This document shows, piece by piece, positions 59,450 to 64,000 of a stretch of DNA of 64,000 nt. The notes beneath the pieces were generated by a model, which was given only the letters and a program-made list of their open reading frames with translations, did no database searches and had not been told where the DNA came from. The position numbers and the translations under genes are program-made. Source of the DNA: CALAED01 sp036378315 (GTDB lineage Bacteria > Actinomycetota > Actinomycetes > Streptosporangiales > Streptosporangiaceae); NCBI GenBank assembly GCA_036378315.1, contig DASUWU010000205.1:17349-81348 (forward strand), read 5' to 3'. Positions within the stretch are counted from its first letter, which is position 1. Each line of letters opens with the position of its first letter.

Positions 59450-60411
59450 TGGCGGCGCCAACTGTGATCTCGCCCGTCGGCGTCGACGCCGTCACCGTAC
59501 GGGCCGGCAGCCGCTCGGCGCGGCGCCGGCAGCGGGGGAAGGCCCACCTGCTGCGGCTGCCGTTCTACTTCCTGGCCTTTACGATGATCGTCCCCTTCTA
59601 CTGGATGGTCATCACCGTCTTCAAGCCGTACCAGGAGATCACCCGGCAGCCGCCGTCGTTCGTGCCGGCCCACCCGCGGCTCACGTCCTTCAACGACCCG
59701 GCGTGGACGCCGGCGCACCCGGATCCCGCGCACACGAACGGGCTGTTCCAGCGGTTCCCGCAGGTGTCGCTGGGCTTCTGGCGGTTTCTCGGCAACAGCC
59801 TGCTGATCACGACGTCGATCACCGTGCTGTCGCTGCTCGTCTGCTCGCTCGCCGGATACGTCATCGCCAAGCACCGCATCCCGGGGCGCCGGTTCATCTT
59901 CTTGGTGATCATCGCCTCGATGATGGTGCCGTGGCAGACGACGCTGATCCCGAACTATGTGATCATGCGGAACCTGGGCTGGCTCAACACCTACCAGGGC
60001 TACATCGTCCCGGCGCTGGCCAAGGCGTTCGTGGTGTTCTTCCTGGTGCAGTACCTCCACTCCATCCCGGACGAGCTGATCCAGGCGGCGCGGGTGGACG
60101 GCGCGGGGGAGTGGCGCATCTGGTGGAAGATCGTGCTGCCGCTGCTGCGCCCGGCGCTCGCCGCGATGTCGATCTTCGTCGTGCTGGCCGAGTGGAACAA
60201 CTTCCTCTGGCCGCTGATCATCGTGCAGAGCGACAGCATGGCGAACGTCCCGGTCGCGCTGGCCCGGATGAACTCCTACTACGTCGGAGCCCAGGCCGAG
60301 GGCGCGATCATGGCGGGCGCGCTGCTCGCGTCGTTGCCGACCATCGTCTTCTTCCTCATGTTCCAGCGCCACTTCACCCGCGGCATCGTGCTCAGCGGCC
60401 TGAAGGGGTAG
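59449..60411 (+). CDS. Sugar ABC transporter permease (MalG-like)
   Basis: 320 residues from ATG 59449, overlapping the previous stop (TGATG) with AAGGAG upstream. Six helices (FYFLAFTMIVPFYWMVITVF, IFLVIIASMMVPWQTTLIPN, AEGAIMAGALLASLPTIVFF) and the EAA loop DELIQAARVDGAGEWRIWWK. The N-terminal cytoplasmic tail is slightly long (about 35 residues). It pairs with the MalF-like subunit. Confidence 0.93.
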   Translation: MAAPTVISPVGVDAVTVRAGSRSARRRQRGKAHLLRLPFYFLAFTMIVPFYWMVITVFKPYQEITRQPPSFVPAHPRLTSFNDPAWTPAHPDPAHTNGLFQRFPQVSLGFWRFLGNSLLITTSITVLSLLVCSLAGYVIAKHRIPGRRFIFLVIIASMMVPWQTTLIPNYVIMRNLGWLNTYQGYIVPALAKAFVVFFLVQYLHSIPDELIQAARVDGAGEWRIWWKIVLPLLRPALAAMSIFVVLAEWNNFLWPLIIVQSDSMANVPVALARMNSYYVGAQAEGAIMAGALLASLPTIVFFLMFQRHFTRGIVLSGLKG

Positions 60412-60438
60412 ATCTCGACCTCTCAGGGAGAGTCTTCT

Positions 60439-62898
60439 GTGACGTACCGTGCCCTCGACCGTGACTGGACGCTGCGTCCGATCGGCGGTGAACCGCACAT
60501 CGGCCCGGAGCCGGTGCCCGCGACGGTGCCGGGCTGCGTGCACACCGACCTGCTCGCGGCGGGGCTGATTCCGGACCCCTATCTCGACGACAACGAGCTG
60601 CGGCTCGGCTGGATCGGCCGGACGGACTGGGTGTACGAGACGGCGTTCGACTGGACGCCGGACGGCGCGGCGCACACTGACCTGGTGTGCGAGGGGCTCG
60701 ACACGGTCGCCACCGTCGAGCTGAACGGTGTGGCGCTCGGCACGACCGCCAACATGCACCGCGCCTACCGCTTCGACGCCACCGCCGCGCTGCGCCCGGG
60801 CGTCAACCGGCTGGCCGTCCGGTTCGCCGCGCCGTACGGCTACACGGAACGGCTCCGCGCGGAGCTCGGCGACCGGCCGGGCGCCTACCCGGAGCCGTAC
60901 AACTTCATCAGGAAGATGGCCTGCAACTTCGGCTGGGACTGGGGGCCCACGCTGGTCACCGTCGGGATTTGGCGGCCGATCGGGCTGCGGTCCTGGTCGG
61001 GCGCGCGGCTGGCGGCGATCCGCCCGCAGGTGTCCGGCGACGGCCGCGTCACCGTGCACGCCGCGCTGGACCGTACGGGGGAGCCCGGCGGGGCCGGGGA
61101 GCCAGGCGAGCTGGCCCTCACCGCCACGATCGCCGGCCGCGCCGCCACCGTCGCCGTCCCCGCGGGCCAGGCCACCGCCACGGTCGAGCTCAAGGTCGAC
61201 GCGCCCGAGCTGTGGTGGCCGCGCGGGTACGGCGCCCAGCCGCTGTACGACCTGGACGTGACGCTCACGGGCGCCGGCGGCGTGGGGCGGCCGCTCGACC
61301 GGTGGCGGCGGCGGGTGGGCTTTCGCGACGTCCACCTGGACACCACCCCGGACGAGTACGGCTCGGCGTGCACCATCGTGGTGAACGGGGTGCCCGTCTT
61401 CGCGCGCGGCGCCAACTGGATCCCCGACGACTGCTTCCCGACCCGGGTCACCCCAGAACGCTACGCCGCGCGGCTGGCCCAGGCGTGCGAGGCCGGGATC
61501 AACCTGGTCCGCGTCTGGGGCGGCGGCCTGTACGAGAGCGACGCCTTCTACGACCGCTGCGACGAGCTCGGCCTGCTGGTCTGGCAGGACTTCCCGTTCG
61601 CCTGCGCCGCCTACCCCGAGGAGGGACCGTTCCCCGCCGAGGTCGAGGCGGAGGCGCGCGAGAACATCACCCGGCTCGCCCCGCATCCCAGCCTGGCGGT
61701 GTGGTGCGGCAACAACGAGAACCTCGTCGGCTACGCCGCCTGGGGTTGGCGGGACCGGCTCGCCGGGCGCACGTGGGGCGCCGGCTACTACTACGACCTG
61801 CTGCCCCGCCTGGTCGCCGAGCTGGACCCTTCCCGCCCGTACCTGCCGGGCAGCCCGTACTCCGGCGACCCGGCGGTCCACCCCGACGAGCTCGGCCACG
61901 GCACCGCGCACATCTGGGACGTGTGGAACCAGCGCGACTACGCCGCCTACCGCGAGAAGGCGCCGCGCTTCGCCGCCGAGTTCGGCTTTCAGGGGCCGGC
62001 GACGTACGCCACGCTGCGCCGCGCCATCACCGGCGAGCCGCTCACCCCGGACGGGCCGTTGCTCCTCCACCACCAGAAGGCCGACGACGGCGAAGGCAAG
62101 CTGGCCCGCGGGCTCGAGCCGTACTTCCCGAAGGCGGACACCTTCGACGACTGGCACTTCCTGGCCCAGCTCAACCAGGCGCGGGCGATCACGCTCGGCG
62201 TCGAGCACTTCCGGTCGCTGTGGCCGGTCTGCGCCGGCACCGTCGTGTGGCAGCTCAACGACTGCTGGCCGGTGATCTCGTGGGCGGCGATCGACGGGGA
62301 CGGGCGGCGCAAGCCGCTGTGGTACGCGCTGCGCCGCGCCTACGCCGACCGGCTGCTCACCGTCCAGCCGCGGGACGGCGGCCTGGCGCTCGCCGCGGTG
62401 AACGACACCGACGAGGAGTGGGAGCTGTCGGCCCAGGCGGTCAGGCACGACTTCTGCGGCCGGGTGCTGGCCGTCGAAGCGCTTACCCTGACGGTCCCGC
62501 GGCGGCAGGTCGGCGTCGTCCCGATCCCGCCCGCCGTAGCGTCGCCCGGCGACCCGGCGACCGAACTGCTCGCGGTGTCGGTGGCCGACCGGCGCGCCCT
62601 GTGGTTCTTCGCGCCCGACAAGGACCTCGCCCTGCCCGCCCCGGACTTCGCCGCGACGGTGCGCCGGTGCCCGGCCGGGGCCGAGGTGACGCTGACCGCC
62701 CGGGTGCTGCTGCGCGACGTCTGCCTGTTCGCCGACCGGCTCGACCCGGCCGCCGAGGTCGACGACATGCTCGTCACCCTGCTCCCCGGCGAGTCCGCCC
62801 ACTTCCGCGTCACCGCCCCCGCCCCCCTGGACCCCGACGCCCTGATCAGCCCGCCGGTCCTCCGCACCGTCAACGACATCGTCCACGGCGCGCCGTAG
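60439..62898 (+). CDS. Beta-mannosidase, glycoside hydrolase family 2
   Basis: 819 residues from GTG 60439, with GGGAG upstream; no signal peptide, so cytoplasmic. GH2 layout: sugar-binding jelly roll (VPATVPGCVHTDLLAAGLIP, VCEGLDTVATVELNG, NMHRAYRFDATAALRPG), Ig-like domain, then TIM barrel with FARGANWIPDDCFP, NLVRVWGGGLYE, acid/base Glu in WCGNNENLVG near 428, nucleophile Glu in AAEFGFQG near 514, and WQLNDCWPVISWA near 604. These are typical of beta-mannosidases. It cleaves the imported beta-mannoside to mannose. It is the last gene of the operon. Confidence 0.93.
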   Translation: MTYRALDRDWTLRPIGGEPHIGPEPVPATVPGCVHTDLLAAGLIPDPYLDDNELRLGWIGRTDWVYETAFDWTPDGAAHTDLVCEGLDTVATVELNGVALGTTANMHRAYRFDATAALRPGVNRLAVRFAAPYGYTERLRAELGDRPGAYPEPYNFIRKMACNFGWDWGPTLVTVGIWRPIGLRSWSGARLAAIRPQVSGDGRVTVHAALDRTGEPGGAGEPGELALTATIAGRAATVAVPAGQATATVELKVDAPELWWPRGYGAQPLYDLDVTLTGAGGVGRPLDRWRRRVGFRDVHLDTTPDEYGSACTIVVNGVPVFARGANWIPDDCFPTRVTPERYAARLAQACEAGINLVRVWGGGLYESDAFYDRCDELGLLVWQDFPFACAAYPEEGPFPAEVEAEARENITRLAPHPSLAVWCGNNENLVGYAAWGWRDRLAGRTWGAGYYYDLLPRLVAELDPSRPYLPGSPYSGDPAVHPDELGHGTAHIWDVWNQRDYAAYREKAPRFAAEFGFQGPATYATLRRAITGEPLTPDGPLLLHHQKADDGEGKLARGLEPYFPKADTFDDWHFLAQLNQARAITLGVEHFRSLWPVCAGTVVWQLNDCWPVISWAAIDGDGRRKPLWYALRRAYADRLLTVQPRDGGLALAAVNDTDEEWELSAQAVRHDFCGRVLAVEALTLTVPRRQVGVVPIPPAVASPGDPATELLAVSVADRRALWFFAPDKDLALPAPDFAATVRRCPAGAEVTLTARVLLRDVCLFADRLDPAAEVDDMLVTLLPGESAHFRVTAPAPLDPDALISPPVLRTVNDIVHGAP

Positions 62899-62946
62899 CG
62901 GGAGGTCTCCGCGCTCGGCCCCGGGTGTCACCGTTCATGGGTTACG

Positions 62947-64000
62947 TCATTCGGGCAGCACGATGTGCCAGGTACCGGCTGGTGCTATCCAGATGAGCAG
63001 GCCAGGCCAGAGCTGGATGAGCTTCCACTGCCAGTGCTGCTTGAACAACCGGTGGTGAGCCCGGCAGAGCGGGGCCAAGTTGCAGCGGCAGGTGCGGCCC
63101 CCCCGGTCGTACGGCTTCGTATGGTCGAGGTCACATCGCCTCGATCGGCGGTGACACGAGGGATAGACGCAGGTGGCGTGCCGCCGCTGGATCAGCCGCT
63201 GCAGAGTCGCCGGGGGCCGATATCCGTCGCGACCGTGGGCTCCGCGCGCCCGGGCGCCGGTGTCAAGCGTGTCGTGGGGGCCATTGGCCGGTCGAGGGGC
63301 GGGGCTTGTGGCGCGGCACCAGGAGTCGACCAGTGGGTCGAGGGCATCGCGCATGGCCTCGACGGCTTCGCCGATCAGACGGGCCATGCCGTCCAGCCGT
63401 CCCTCTCGCCGTGCGCGCTCGAACACGCCGGTCAGCCGTTCGTCGGCCGCGTGAGCGAGCGCATAGGCGATCTGCCGTTCCGCCTGAGCGGTGATCGAGT
63501 CGAGGCCCGACCCGCGTACGCCCGCTGCGGGTCTTGCCCGTCCTGGCCGCGCGGTTCGCCCGGGACCGGGCCCCTGGCCGATGTGGTGGGGGGCTTCATG
63601 GCTCGCCCGGGCGGCGGCTGGCTGGTCCAGCAGGTGGGGGGCCGGCTCGGTCGAACCGGTATCGGACGCCTGGTCGAGTAGGTGGGGGGCCGGCTCGGTC
63701 GAACCGGTATCGGACATCTGGGCGGCCAGGGCGAGGTCGACGCTCGGGTCGGCATGCCGATCGGTGTGCTGGTCGGCCGTTTGGCGGATGTCAATGGGTT
63801 GGTCGGCTTCGCGGGGTGGGGCGATGCCGCCGGTGGGATCGGCGTCGTCGAGATGGCCGGTGTCCTCGGCGGCGAGCGGGGCGGTGATCAGCTGACAGGT
63901 GGCCTCAGGGAGCGGGACGCCGCGGAGCAGGTCGCGGCAGAGGTCGAGACGGATGTGGTCGATCGGGCGCTGGTCGCCATCGGCCTTCATCGCCTGGGCG
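62947..64000 (-). CDS. HNH endonuclease domain protein (DUF222 type), 5' part cut by window edge
   Basis: The frame is open at the right edge, so the start lies outside; at least 350 residues are visible. The C-terminal HNH domain has CVYPSCHRRSRRCDLDHTKP, then CNLAPLCRAHHRLFKQ, i.e. two CxxC zinc pairs and the catalytic H/N/H residues. The upstream helical part (AEEDTG..., LDPLVDSWCRA) fits the DUF222 segment common in such actinobacterial proteins. Two copies of a 16-residue unit (SDTGSTEPAPHLLDQ) come from a 48-bp DNA repeat. Function is not established; often multi-copy in genomes. Convergent with the mannosidase gene. Confidence 0.85.
   Translation of the reverse strand, partial: AQAMKADGDQRPIDHIRLDLCRDLLRGVPLPEATCQLITAPLAAEDTGHLDDADPTGGIAPPREADQPIDIRQTADQHTDRHADPSVDLALAAQMSDTGSTEPAPHLLDQASDTGSTEPAPHLLDQPAAARASHEAPHHIGQGPGPGRTARPGRARPAAGVRGSGLDSITAQAERQIAYALAHAADERLTGVFERARREGRLDGMARLIGEAVEAMRDALDPLVDSWCRATSPAPRPANGPHDTLDTGARARGAHGRDGYRPPATLQRLIQRRHATCVYPSCHRRSRRCDLDHTKPYDRGGRTCRCNLAPLCRAHHRLFKQHWQWKLIQLWPGLLIWIAPAGTWHIVLPE
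63632..63715. repeat. 48-bp tandem duplication in the HNH gene
   Basis: Two near-identical units with 48-bp periodicity begin at 63632 and 63680 and share about 35 bp (AGGTGGGGGGCCGGCTCGG type start). They encode two SDTGSTEPAPHLLDQ copies in the linker of the HNH protein. Recent in-frame duplication. Confidence 0.75.

Noticed and set aside
59248..62931. 1227-codon minus-strand frame
   Set aside because: Antisense to the permease and beta-mannosidase genes, whose products are clearly recognisable.
63632..63715. CRISPR-like repeats
   Set aside because: Only two copies, no variable spacers, and the repeat is in frame inside a coding gene.

Overview
The window comes from a high-GC actinomycete chromosome. 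The order Streptosporangiales is the best guess. The clues are extreme GC bias in third codon positions, many GTG starts, many genes that look leaderless, actinobacterial families (DUF6879, DUF6082, DUF2510, an F420-type nitroreductase, DUF222/HNH) and a perfect CelR/CebR-type operator as known from Thermobifida and Streptomyces. No ribosomal or other species marker is present, so the genus is inferred. I saw no integrase, transposase, CRISPR array or phage structural gene. The gene set reads as accessory chromosome with many regulators and cell-surface proteins.

Layout. 1-5.9 kb: a truncated molybdopterin oxidoreductase and a secreted Asp-box sialidase (minus), then divergent isochorismatase-fold hydrolase and GlxA/AraC regulator, a small alpha+beta-barrel protein and a TetR regulator. 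5.9-9.8 kb: a membrane protein fused to a low-molecular-weight phosphatase, tRNA-Lys, an orphan LuxR-type regulator, tRNA-His and oligoribonuclease. 9.8-19 kb: a DUF2510 membrane protein, an amidase-like protein, an APH-fold phosphotransferase, two tandem paralogues that join an ECF-like sigma factor, a zinc anti-sigma motif, one membrane helix and an outer domain, and a chimera of substrate-binding and VWA domains. 19-27.7 kb: a drug-type ABC exporter with operators flanking its promoter, an endonuclease/exonuclease/phosphatase protein, a small-protein/DUF6879/DUF6082 cluster, a permease/TIGR03943 pair and a secreted 5'-nucleotidase.

27.7-38.4 kb: an ECF sigma/anti-sigma pair divergent from a lipoprotein, a cytochrome b and a soluble zinc-finger protein; then a SpoU methyltransferase, a surface protein, a four-SseB-repeat protein with a coupled partner, a small lipoprotein and a class A penicillin-binding protein. 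38.4-44.8 kb: a dihydrolipoamide-dehydrogenase-like flavoprotein, 2-oxoacid dehydrogenase E1 beta and alpha and a TIM-barrel isomerase in one operon, with an acyl-CoA ligase upstream. 45-56.9 kb: cobQ-cobD, tRNA-Arg(TCT), two HTH genes, a serine-rich secreted protein, cobN, a possible orphan antitoxin, an F420-type reductase and a serine/threonine kinase. 57-62.9 kb: a CUT1 sugar ABC operon (binding protein and two permeases, no ATPase) ending in a GH2 beta-mannosidase, with two related palindromes upstream. The right edge cuts an HNH endonuclease gene.

The strongest candidates for undescribed biology are the tandem membrane-tethered sigma factors beside the VWA/solute-binding chimera (13.1-19.0 kb), the phosphatase-membrane fusion (5.9-7.5 kb) and the SseB-repeat pair (32.6-35.6 kb). 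Eleven genes share a TANNNT hexamer 6-8 nt before the start codon, which points to widespread leaderless transcription. All start choices, domain calls and operators were made by eye from the sequence; no database search was possible.
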